Under the pieces are notes generated by a model. That model worked only from the letters and a program-made list of their open reading frames with translations, was not told where the DNA came from and did no database searches. The translations under genes and the position numbers were made by a program. From positions 2,867 to 66,866 of the forward strand of contig DIZW01000116.1 in the NCBI GenBank assembly GCA_002428015.1: a DNA stretch of 64,000 nucleotides, given 5' to 3'. Origin of the DNA: Oxalobacteraceae bacterium UBA6018. Its GTDB lineage: Bacteria; Pseudomonadota; Gammaproteobacteria; Burkholderiales; Burkholderiaceae_D. Shown in pieces: positions 1-7,648 of this stretch. Numbering within the stretch: the first letter of the stretch is position 1; every line of letters starts with the position of its first letter.

Positions 1-828
1 GGGCCCCCCCCCCCCCCCGCCTCTCTGCTCGACAACACCCCGCTGGTGGGCCTGCTGCACCGCATGCTGGACCTGCCGCGCCTGGACTCGGTGCTGTCGG
101 ACGGCCTGCTGCACGCGCTCGCGGTGACGGTCTCGTCCTACACCGCCGGCAACCACATCACCTTCTACCAGAGCGCGGCCGAGGTGGCGCCGTGGATCCG
201 CATGCAGCGCATCGCCCTGCAGGACCAGATCGGCGTCGAGCACCTGCTGGCCTCGTCCGCGATCCCGTTCATCTTCCCGGCCGTGCCGCTGTACCTGGGC
301 GGTCACCGCGAATGGTGCGGCGACGGCTCGATGCGCCAGCTGGCGCCGATCTCGCCGGCGATCCACCTGGGCGCGACCAAGGTGCTGGTGGTGGGCGCCG
401 GGCGCCTGAGCGAGCCGCCCAACGAGGGCGGGCAGGCGCGCTATCCGAGCCTGGCGCAGATTGCCGGCCACGCCATGTCCTCGATCTTCCTGGACAGCCT
501 GGCGGTCGACATCGAGCGCCTGAACCGCATCAACCTGACGCTCTCGCTGCTGAACGAGGAGCAGCTCGACAAGACCCCGCTCAAGCCGGTCCAGCTCTTG
601 GTGATCGCGCCGTCCGAGCGCATCGACGCCATCGCCGCGCGCCACGTGCGCAGCCTGCCGGCGCCGATCCGCACCATGCTCTCGGGGATCGGGGCGACGG
701 AGTCGCGCGGCTCGGCGCTGGCCTCCTACCTGCTGTTCGAGGCCAGTTTCACGGGCGAGCTGATCGCGCTCGGCAAGCGCGACACCCAGGCCCGCAAACA
801 GGAGGTACTGGCGTTTTTCGGCGACTGA
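1..828 (+). CDS. Patatin-like phospholipase, C-terminal part (5' truncated)
   Basis: The frame is open from base 1, so the gene starts outside the window. The readable part is about 275 residues. It carries the stretch HREWCGDGSMRQLAPIS, which matches the patatin block holding the catalytic Asp (DG[GS]), and a preceding ASSAIPFIFPAV segment typical of bacterial patatins. The nucleophile motif GxSxG would lie upstream and is not visible, so lipid acyl-hydrolase activity is inferred from family only. Bases 4-18 are a run of fifteen C that would encode five prolines; this looks like an edge artefact rather than protein. The next gene is a response regulator in the same reading frame, with no in-frame stop between the patatin TGA and that gene's ATG. 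Confidence 0.75.
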   Translation, partial: GPPPPPASLLDNTPLVGLLHRMLDLPRLDSVLSDGLLHALAVTVSSYTAGNHITFYQSAAEVAPWIRMQRIALQDQIGVEHLLASSAIPFIFPAVPLYLGGHREWCGDGSMRQLAPISPAIHLGATKVLVVGAGRLSEPPNEGGQARYPSLAQIAGHAMSSIFLDSLAVDIERLNRINLTLSLLNEEQLDKTPLKPVQLLVIAPSERIDAIAARHVRSLPAPIRTMLSGIGATESRGSALASYLLFEASFTGELIALGKRDTQARKQEVLAFFGD

Positions 829-841
829 GCCGGGACCCGCC

Positions 842-922
842 ATGCATACCATGACCACCATCACCATCATCACTATCACCACCATCACCACCATCACCAC
901 CGCACGGGGAGACATCACATGA
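842..922 (+). CDS. Possible Thr/Ile-rich leader peptide (26 codons)
   Basis: A small frame beginning ATG-CAT-ACC-ATG runs through the trinucleotide repeat and gives a peptide made almost only of Thr and Ile, ending ...ARGDIT. Its TGA (920-922) overlaps the ATG (919) of the response regulator, so the two could be translationally coupled. A modest CGGGA lies at 831-835. The composition recalls the threonine-operon leader of enterobacteria, but no threonine or isoleucine biosynthesis gene follows, and the repeat alone may explain the composition. Treated as a candidate only. Confidence 0.25.
   Translation: MHTMTTITIITITTITTITTARGDIT
856..900 (+). repeat. CAC/CAT trinucleotide repeat
   Basis: Fifteen consecutive codon-like triplets are CAC or CAT with one TAT. 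In the frame shared by the patatin gene and the response regulator they read as six His, one Tyr and eight His. They lie between the patatin stop codon (826-828) and the response-regulator ATG (919). Such a tract can change length by slippage. Confidence 0.85.
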
Positions 923-1662
923 AGGCACTGGTAGTGGACGACGACGTCGTCTCGCGCATGGCGCTGACCGACCTGCTGGCCGGCTACGATATTTTCGACC
1001 TGGTCGAGGCCGAGGACGGCCAGGCCGCCTGGCAGCTGCTCGAGCAGGGCCTGCGCCCGGCGATCTGTTTTTGCGACGTGCGCATGCCGCACATGTCCGG
1101 CATCGACCTGCTGCAGCACATGAAGGCGCACGCGGCGCTGGCCGAGGTGCCCTTCGTGCTGGTGTCGTCGGCGTCCGACCGCGACACCGTGCTGCAGGCG
1201 GTGCGCCTGGGCGCGCTCGGCTACATCCTCAAGCCGCTGCACGCGCCGGACGCGCGCGCCCACCTGGAGAAGATCTTCAGCGTCACGCTCGACAAGATGG
1301 CCGAAAACCCGCTGGCCACCATGCAGCGCCTGAACATCGGCGGCGAGCGCCTGAACGCCTACCTGCACGCGTTCTCCCAGCAGCTCGCCAGCGCACGGCG
1401 CGAGCTGGGCGCCGCGCCCGCCGGCGGCCCCGACACCGGGGCGCGCATCGACGCGCTCCACACCGGCTGCAAGACGCTGGGCCTGTGGCACATGGCGGCC
1501 GTCATCGACGCCCTGCGCGGCGGCGCGGTGCTCGATTGCGCCCGCCTTGACGAGGCGCTGGCCACGCTGGCCGACGCGCTGGCGCGCCAGAGCCGGCGCG
1601 CGCGCGCCACCCTGCCTGCCAAGGCGGCTGGCGCCGGCATCCGACCGGGAGCATTGGTCTGA
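919..1662 (+). CDS. Response regulator with CheY-like receiver and unknown C-terminal domain
   Basis: The protein has 247 residues. Residues 1-120 form a receiver: acidic pocket D7-D9, phospho-acceptor D53 in FCDVRMPH, S83 in place of the usual Thr/Ser, and K105 in ILKP. The C-terminal half is helical and has no recognised DNA-binding fold; it holds the block TMQRLNIGGERLNAYL. The protein encoded at 6861-7562 has the same architecture and nearly the same block, so the two are paralogues. A GGGGAGA ribosome site at 906-912 supports the start. The sensor kinase gene begins 1 base after the stop, so the receiver is a likely target of that kinase. Output is unknown; the tail could be a protein-protein or Hpt-like module. 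Confidence 0.85.
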   Translation: MKALVVDDDVVSRMALTDLLAGYDIFDLVEAEDGQAAWQLLEQGLRPAICFCDVRMPHMSGIDLLQHMKAHAALAEVPFVLVSSASDRDTVLQAVRLGALGYILKPLHAPDARAHLEKIFSVTLDKMAENPLATMQRLNIGGERLNAYLHAFSQQLASARRELGAAPAGGPDTGARIDALHTGCKTLGLWHMAAVIDALRGGAVLDCARLDEALATLADALARQSRRARATLPAKAAGAGIRPGALV

Positions 1663-1663
1663 C

Positions 1664-4600
1664 GTGATACCGTTCCGTCCGCGCCGCGCGCGCCCGCTCC
1701 CGCCGCCGTCCAGCGCGCCCCCGCCGTTGGCGCCCGCCGCGCCGCGCCGGTGGCGCCTGCCGGCGTGGCTGGTGCTGCTGGTGCTGCCGGTGCTGCCCAT
1801 GCTGCTGCTGTGCTGCCTGGCGGCGCCGGCCTGTCACGCCGCGCCCGCGCGCACCCTGCGCTTCGAGCAGCTCAGCGTGGAGCAGGGGCTGGCCCAGGAA
1901 TCGGTGCTGGCCGTGGTCCAGGACAGCGACGGCTTCATGTGGTTCGGCAGCCAGGCCGGCCTGTCGCGCTTCGACGGCCACCGCGTCAACACCTACCGCA
2001 ACAGCGTCGGCGACGCGCTCAGCCTGACCAACAACTGGGTGCGCGTGCTGCACGTGGACCCGAGCGGCAACCTGTGGGTCGGCACCGACGGCGGCCTGGA
2101 CCGCTTCGATCCGACCACCCAGTCCTTCATCCACTACGCGCCCCAGGAGGCCGCGCGGCGCGGCAACGGCAACCGCCACGTGCGCGCCATCGCCGACGAC
2201 GGCCGCGGCGGCCTGTGGCTGGCCACCAGCGACGGCCTGCAGCACTTCGACCTGGCCAGCGGCCGCTTCCGCCTGTGGCACCATGCGCCGGACGATCCGG
2301 CCAGCCTGGCCGACGATCAGGTCAACGCGCTCGCGGTCGACGCCGGCGGGCGGGTCTGGGTCGGCACCGCCTCCGCCCTGGACAGCCTGGCGCCGGGCGC
2401 GGCCGGCTTCCTGCACCACCCCGCCGCCGGGCGGGACCCGCGCTACAACGCCGTGCTGGCGCTGCTGGTCGGGCGCGACCAGCGCCTGTGGATCGGCAGC
2501 CTGGCCGGACTGGAAACATGGCAGCTCGACACCCGCGACGAGCGCCGCCGCCGCCTCGGCCCGGCCGAAGGGCTCAAGAGCGGCGGCGTGACGGTGCTCT
2601 ACCAGGACCAGGACGCCAACGTCTGGGTGGGCAGCCACGGCGACGGCCTGTACCGCTGGCAGGCCGACACGCGACGCTTCGCGAACTACCGCCACGTGGC
2701 CGGGGACAGCCACAGCGTGGCCGACAACCAGGTCTCGGCCCTGTACCGCGACCGGGTCGGCACCTTCTGGGTCGGCACCTGGTACGCCGGGGTGAGCCGG
2801 GTCGACCTCGACAGCGGCGGCTTCGCCCGCATCGTGCACCAGGCCGACACCGCCGGCAGCCTGTCGGACAACAAGGTGCGCGCGATCGCCGAGGACCCCG
2901 ACGGCAAGCTGTGGCTGGCCGTGAACGACGGCCTGGACCACCTCGACCCGGAAACCGGCCAGGTCACGGTCTACGGCCACGCGCCGGGCCAGCGCGGCGG
3001 CCTGGCCGGGCTGCCCGCCAGCGCGCTCGGGCGCGACCGCTTCGGCGCCCTGTGGGTCGGCGGCCACGCCGGCGTGACCCGCTTCGACGAGAAGAGCGGG
3101 CGCTTCACGCCCAAGGTGTTCGCCCACGGCGACCCGGACAGCAACAACATCCGCGGCATCCTGTCCGACAGCGAGGGCATGCTGTGGATCGCCTCGCGCG
3201 GCGGCCTGCACCGGTTCGACCCGGGCAGCGGCGCCACCACCACCTTCCGCCACGATCCGGCCGACAGCGCCAGCCTGGCCGACAACGTGGTGCGTCCCAT
3301 ACTGGAGGACCGCCAGCGCCGCCTTTGGGTCGGCACCTTCGACGGCCTGGACCTGTTCGACCGCAAGAGCGGCAAGTTCCGCCACTTCCGGCACGACCCG
3401 TCCGACCCGCTCAGCATCAGCCACGACGAGGTGCACTACCTGCTGGAGGACCGCAACGGCACCTTGTGGGTTGGCACCGCCGGCGGCCTGAACCGCGTCA
3501 ACTTCGACAGCGCCGGCCAGCCGCGCTTCGTGCGCTACTCGGTGCGCGACGGGCTGGCCGACGACGCCGTCGCGGCCATGCTGGAGGACGCCGACGGGCG
3601 CCTGTGGGTCAGCACCAACACCGGCATCTCGCGGCTCGAGCCGCGCACCGGGCGCTGGCGCAACTACAGCGCCGCCGACGGCACCATCGAGGGCGCCTAT
3701 TTCGACGGCTCGGCCCTGCAGGCCTCCGACGGCACGCTGTACTTCGGCGGCTTCAACGGCGTCACCGCGTTCAACCCGCGCGCCATCAACGACAACCTGA
3801 TCGCCCCGCGCGCCGTCATCACCGGCTTCCAGATCTTCAACCGCCCGATCGCGGCGGTGCGCCCCGGCCTGCTCAAGGGGCCGATCGAGCGCGCCCGCGC
3901 CATCACGCTCGACGCCGCCGACTCGGTGTTCTCGCTCGAATTCTCGGCCCTGCATTACGCCGCGCCCCAGCGCAACCTGTTCTCGTACAAGCTCGAGGGC
4001 TTCGACGAGAACTGGGTCGGCACCGACGCCGCGCGCCGCTTCGCCACCTACACCAACCTGGACCCGGGCAGCTACGTGTTCCGCGTGCGCGCCGCCAACA
4101 AGGATGGGGTCTGGGGCGACGCCGGCGCGGCCCTGCGCATCACCATCCTGCCGCCGTGGTGGAAGACCTGGTGGTTCCGCGGCGCCATGGCCGCGCTGGC
4201 GCTGTCGTCGGCCTTCGCGGCCTACCGCGCGCGCCTGTCCGGCCTGCGCCGCCAGAAGGCCCACCTGGAGCGCCAGGTCAGCCAGCGCACCGCGGAGGTC
4301 GAGCGCCAGAACCGCCTGCTGGAGCGCCAGAAGCGCGAGCTCGAGGCGCAGCGGGTCGACGCCGACAGCCAGCGCGCCGAGGCCGAGCAGCGCCGCGCCG
4401 ACGCCGAGCGCCAGAAGGAGGAGGTCGAGCGCCAGAAGGTCAACGTCGAACTGGCGCACCGCAACATCTCGGTGCTCTCCGAGATCGGGCGCGAGCTCAC
4501 CGCCACGCTCGACATGGAGACCATCATGATGACCGTGTACCGCCACGTGCATCACCTGATGGACGCGCGCATCTTCGGCATCGGCTTCTACCGCCACGAC

Positions 4601-6673
4601 CTGGGCGTGGTCGAGTTCCCGTTCGCGATGGACCAGGGCATGCGCAGCGACGTGTACCGGCGCCGCCTGGACGATCCGAACCAGTTCGCGGTGTGGTGCC
4701 TGGAGCACCGGCGCGAGGTGTTCATCAACGACCTCGACGCCGAGTCCCACAATTACCTGGTGGCGCCCCAGAGCGGCCCCATGGCCCCGGTGACCCGGGT
4801 GGACGGCAGTGCGCGCTCGGAGCCGGTGGCGATGATGTACGTGCCGCTCATCGTCAAGGAGCGCATGATGGGCGTGCTGTGCGTGCAGAGCACCGAAAAG
4901 CACGCCTACCGCCGGGTGCACCTGGACATGCTGCAGACCCTGGCCGCGCACGCCGCCGTGGCGCTCGACAACGCGCGCGCCTACCGCGAGCTGGAGGAGA
5001 CCCAGGCCCGCCTGCTCGAGCAGGAGCGCCAGGTGCGCCTGAACACCGAGGAGCTGGCCCAGGCCAACCGCGCGCTGCAGGAGAACGACGAGCGCCTGCG
5101 CCTGGCCAAGCAGAAGGCCGAGGACGCGACGCGCCAGAAGTCGGAGTTCCTGGCCAACATGAGCCACGAGATGCGCACCCCGCTGGCCGGCGTGATCGGC
5201 ATGCTCGGCTTCGCCCTGCGCGACAGCCTGCTGCAGGAGACCACGCGCGAGCAGATCCTGCGCGGCCAGGCCAACGCCCAGTCGCTGCTGACCCTGATCA
5301 ACGACCTGCTCGACTTCTCCAAGATCGAGGCCGGCAAGCTGAGCATCGAGAACATCGACTTCGCGCTGGCCGCCACGATCGAGAACGTGGTCAGCCTGTT
5401 CGAGGAGCAGGCCGCCGCCCACAGCGTCGGCTTCGCGGTGGAGCTGGCCGGCGACCTGCCGCGCTTCGTGGTGGGCGACCCGACCCGGCTGCGCCAGGTG
5501 CTGGTCAACCTGGTCGGCAACGCCTTCAAGTTCACCAACGACGGCCAGGTGCGGGTGCGGGTCGAGTTGGCCGAGCGCCGCGCCGGCGTCAACCTGATCC
5601 GCTTCTCGGTCAGCGACACCGGCATCGGCATCGCCCCGGACGCGATCGAGCGCCTATTCCAGAAGTTCGAGCAGGCCGACAGCACCACCACCCGGCGCTA
5701 CGGCGGCACCGGGCTCGGACTGGCCATCTGCCGCCAACTGGTCGACCTGATGGACGGCAGCATCGCGGTCGACAGCCGGGAAGGGGCCGGCTCGACCTTC
5801 TCGGTGCTGCTGCCGCTGCCGGACGGGGTGGCCCCGCCGCTGGTGCCGCACGTGCCGCGCGAGCCGCACAGCCACCGCCTGCGCGTGCTGTGCGCGGAGG
5901 ACTTCCCGACCAACCAGATCATCATCCGCATGATGCTCGAGGAGCTGGGCCACCTGGTCGACATCGCCGACAACGGGGTGCTGGCGGTGGCCGCCTGCGC
6001 GCGCACCCGCTACGACCTGATCCTGATGGACGGGCGCATGCCGGAGATGGACGGCGCCAGCGCCACCCGCCTGATCCGCGCCGGCGGCCCGATCGAGGCC
6101 CCGGTGCGCGACCAGGAGCTGATGATCATCGCGCTCACCGCCAACGCCAGCGAGGAGGACCGCAGCCGCTACCTGGCCTGCGGCATGGACGCCTTCCTGA
6201 CCAAGCCGATCGACGAGGCGGCCCTGCACTACCACCTGAGCCGGGCCATCGAGCGCCAGCTCCAGCGCGGCATCGCGCTCGCGCCGATGGCCGAGCCGCC
6301 CGGCGCGAGCGCGCCGTCCACCAGCGAGCTCGATGCCATGTTCGGGGTCGTCACCGGGCCGGCCGCGCCGGCCGGGCGCCAGGGCGCGCGCCACGAGGCC
6401 GACCTCAAGACGCGCATGCGCGCCGCCTTCGCCAGCGACGTGCCGCACCGCCGCGCCGACCTGGAGGCGGCCATCCAGGCCCAGGACCACGAGAGCGCGG
6501 GGCGCCTGCTGCACGGGATCAAGGGCAGCGCGGCCTACCTGGAAGCGGCCGAGCTGCACCGCCTGTGCGACGAGCTCGAAAGCGCCGCCGACGCGCGCGA
6601 ATGGGCGCGCATCCTGGGCGCGCTGCCTGACCTGCAGCGCCTGCTGGGAGAATGTGCGGCGGCCCCAAGCTGA
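1664..6673 (+). CDS. Hybrid sensor histidine kinase with double propeller sensor, GAF, receiver and Hpt
   Basis: About 1669 residues from a GTG start just after the preceding stop. Order: proline-rich N-terminus, hydrophobic signal/anchor (about 25-50), fourteen two-component-regulator propeller repeats (WVGTxxGLxRFD-type, about 65-709, probably two seven-bladed propellers), Y_Y_Y domain (about 765-829), a membrane segment (about 832-856), coiled coil, GAF (about 930-1105), HisKA with H1168 in NMSHEMRTPL, HATPase with N box LVNLVGNAFKF and G boxes DTGIGIAPD and GGTGLGLAI, a receiver with D1456 in LMDGRMPEMDG, and Hpt with H1617 in LLHGIKGSAAYL. All phosphorelay residues are present. The periplasmic propeller suggests sensing of an extracellular, often carbohydrate-related, cue by analogy with other propeller kinases; the ligand is not evident. 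Paralogous response regulators lie immediately before and after. Confidence 0.93.
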   Translation: MIPFRPRRARPLPPPSSAPPPLAPAAPRRWRLPAWLVLLVLPVLPMLLLCCLAAPACHAAPARTLRFEQLSVEQGLAQESVLAVVQDSDGFMWFGSQAGLSRFDGHRVNTYRNSVGDALSLTNNWVRVLHVDPSGNLWVGTDGGLDRFDPTTQSFIHYAPQEAARRGNGNRHVRAIADDGRGGLWLATSDGLQHFDLASGRFRLWHHAPDDPASLADDQVNALAVDAGGRVWVGTASALDSLAPGAAGFLHHPAAGRDPRYNAVLALLVGRDQRLWIGSLAGLETWQLDTRDERRRRLGPAEGLKSGGVTVLYQDQDANVWVGSHGDGLYRWQADTRRFANYRHVAGDSHSVADNQVSALYRDRVGTFWVGTWYAGVSRVDLDSGGFARIVHQADTAGSLSDNKVRAIAEDPDGKLWLAVNDGLDHLDPETGQVTVYGHAPGQRGGLAGLPASALGRDRFGALWVGGHAGVTRFDEKSGRFTPKVFAHGDPDSNNIRGILSDSEGMLWIASRGGLHRFDPGSGATTTFRHDPADSASLADNVVRPILEDRQRRLWVGTFDGLDLFDRKSGKFRHFRHDPSDPLSISHDEVHYLLEDRNGTLWVGTAGGLNRVNFDSAGQPRFVRYSVRDGLADDAVAAMLEDADGRLWVSTNTGISRLEPRTGRWRNYSAADGTIEGAYFDGSALQASDGTLYFGGFNGVTAFNPRAINDNLIAPRAVITGFQIFNRPIAAVRPGLLKGPIERARAITLDAADSVFSLEFSALHYAAPQRNLFSYKLEGFDENWVGTDAARRFATYTNLDPGSYVFRVRAANKDGVWGDAGAALRITILPPWWKTWWFRGAMAALALSSAFAAYRARLSGLRRQKAHLERQVSQRTAEVERQNRLLERQKRELEAQRVDADSQRAEAEQRRADAERQKEEVERQKVNVELAHRNISVLSEIGRELTATLDMETIMMTVYRHVHHLMDARIFGIGFYRHDLGVVEFPFAMDQGMRSDVYRRRLDDPNQFAVWCLEHRREVFINDLDAESHNYLVAPQSGPMAPVTRVDGSARSEPVAMMYVPLIVKERMMGVLCVQSTEKHAYRRVHLDMLQTLAAHAAVALDNARAYRELEETQARLLEQERQVRLNTEELAQANRALQENDERLRLAKQKAEDATRQKSEFLANMSHEMRTPLAGVIGMLGFALRDSLLQETTREQILRGQANAQSLLTLINDLLDFSKIEAGKLSIENIDFALAATIENVVSLFEEQAAAHSVGFAVELAGDLPRFVVGDPTRLRQVLVNLVGNAFKFTNDGQVRVRVELAERRAGVNLIRFSVSDTGIGIAPDAIERLFQKFEQADSTTTRRYGGTGLGLAICRQLVDLMDGSIAVDSREGAGSTFSVLLPLPDGVAPPLVPHVPREPHSHRLRVLCAEDFPTNQIIIRMMLEELGHLVDIADNGVLAVAACARTRYDLILMDGRMPEMDGASATRLIRAGGPIEAPVRDQELMIIALTANASEEDRSRYLACGMDAFLTKPIDEAALHYHLSRAIERQLQRGIALAPMAEPPGASAPSTSELDAMFGVVTGPAAPAGRQGARHEADLKTRMRAAFASDVPHRRADLEAAIQAQDHESAGRLLHGIKGSAAYLEAAELHRLCDELESAADAREWARILGALPDLQRLLGECAAAPS

Positions 6674-6717
6674 TACGCAGGGCCGGCTTTATGCTGTAAT
6701 ATTGACGTACATACCAT

Positions 6718-6830
6718 TAGGAGTCTGCGCGGTGGAAGGGTTCGAGACCGAAGCTGTCGAAAACCGAGGAGCAAACGCTACCGGTTTCTCGGCGGTTTGG
6801 ACCGGACATCTTCTACCGCGCAGACTCCTA
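6718..6830. repeat. 113-bp palindromic element between sensor kinase and response regulator
   Basis: A perfect 16-bp inverted repeat, taggagtctgcgcggt at 6718-6733 and its complement at 6815-6830, extends to 21 bp with one mismatch (6718-6738 and 6810-6830). The roughly 71 bases between the arms contain a further shorter pairing (ccgag near 6766 with ctcgg near 6788). It could be a mobile palindromic/MITE-like unit or a large RNA hairpin in the leader of the downstream regulator. No T tract follows, so it is not a standard terminator. Confidence 0.7.
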
Positions 6831-6860
6831 CGCAGCGCCGCGCCACTTTTGGAGAGGTGA

Positions 6861-7562
6861 ATGAAAGTACTGGTAGTTGACGACGACGTGGTTTCGCGCA
6901 TGGTGCTCATGCATCTGGTCGATGCCAGCGGCGCGCACGACATCGCCGAGGCCGAGGACGGCGCCGACGCCTGGGAGCAGCTCCAGCAGGGCCTGCGCCC
7001 GGCGATCTGCTTTTGCGACCTGCGCATGCCGCGCCTGTCGGGCATGGAGCTGCTGCAGAAGGTCAAGGCCGACCCGGCGCTGGCCGGGATCGCGTTCGTG
7101 ATGGTGTCCTCGGCCAACGAGGGCGCGATCGTCGAGCAGGCCTCCGGGCTGGGCGCGGCCGGCTACATCATCAAGCCGTTCCAGGCCGAGCAGGTGCGCA
7201 GCCATCTGGGTTCGCTGGCCTGCGCTCCGGACGCCGAAACCCCGCGCCAGACCATGCAGCGCCTGGGTATCGGCGGCGAGCGCCTGCTGGCCTACCTGGG
7301 CGGGTTCGGGGGCCAGGTCACGGCCGCCGCGGCCGAGCTGCCGGCGCTGCTGGCCGGGACCGGCCGCCAGGCCACCTTGGCGCGCATCGAGCGCCTGCAG
7401 GCCGGCTGCCAGACGCTGGGCCTGAACCGCCCCGCGGCCGCCCTGCGCGCGCTGGGCGCGGGCGCGTTCGACGCCGAGGCGCTGGGCGCGGTGCTGGCCG
7501 ACACCGCCGCGGCCGTGGCGCGCCAGACCGATAGCGCGCGGCGCGAGTGCGAACAGGCGTGA
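6861..7562 (+). CDS. Response regulator, paralogue of the one at 919-1662
   Basis: A 233-residue protein with receiver motifs D7-D9, phospho-acceptor D53 in FCDLRMPR, VSSAN and IIKP, then the same kind of C-terminal tail with TMQRLGIGGERLLAYL. No DNA-binding domain is recognised. The start follows a good GGAGAGG site at 6851-6857. It lies downstream of the sensor kinase, separated by a 113-bp palindromic element, so its expression may be set separately. The pair of near-identical regulators around one kinase suggests a branched relay. Confidence 0.85.
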   Translation: MKVLVVDDDVVSRMVLMHLVDASGAHDIAEAEDGADAWEQLQQGLRPAICFCDLRMPRLSGMELLQKVKADPALAGIAFVMVSSANEGAIVEQASGLGAAGYIIKPFQAEQVRSHLGSLACAPDAETPRQTMQRLGIGGERLLAYLGGFGGQVTAAAAELPALLAGTGRQATLARIERLQAGCQTLGLNRPAAALRALGAGAFDAEALGAVLADTAAAVARQTDSARRECEQA

Positions 7563-7578
7563 GCGGCGCCGATGGCGC

Positions 7579-7608
7579 TTGATGTTGCGGTAGTTTAGGT
7601 CTAAAGTA
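7579..7608 (+). promoter_or_regulatory. Promoter with overlapping inverted repeat, candidate MarR operator
   Basis: TTGATG at 7579-7584 and TAAAGT at 7602-7607 are separated by 17 bases, a fair sigma-70 arrangement. The near-perfect inverted repeat TAGTTTAG-GT-CTAAAGTA (7591-7608, one mismatch) covers the -10. It precedes a catabolic operon that encodes its own MarR-family regulator as third gene, so repression relieved by an aryl-CoA or aromatic acid is a reasonable inference. Confidence 0.5.
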
Positions 7609-7648
7609 TCCGTCCGCTTCACGACCGATGCCTTTTTGGGGGGCGACC

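Noticed and set aside
1547..1663. Longer upstream start for the sensor kinase
   Set aside because: It would overlap the response regulator by over 100 bases and add an Arg/Trp-rich segment unlike a protein N-terminus; the GTG at 1664 follows the stop directly.
1502..5422. A 1306-codon open frame on the minus strand opposite the sensor kinase, and many similar long antisense frames
   Set aside because: Highly GC-biased third positions on the true strand keep the complementary frames open. The translations are Val/Gly/Ala/His-rich with no family motifs, while the plus strand carries clear domains.
6732..6860. A 42-codon frame from a GTG within the palindromic element, ending next to the regulator ATG
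   Set aside because: No ribosome site, and the sequence is explained by the inverted repeat.
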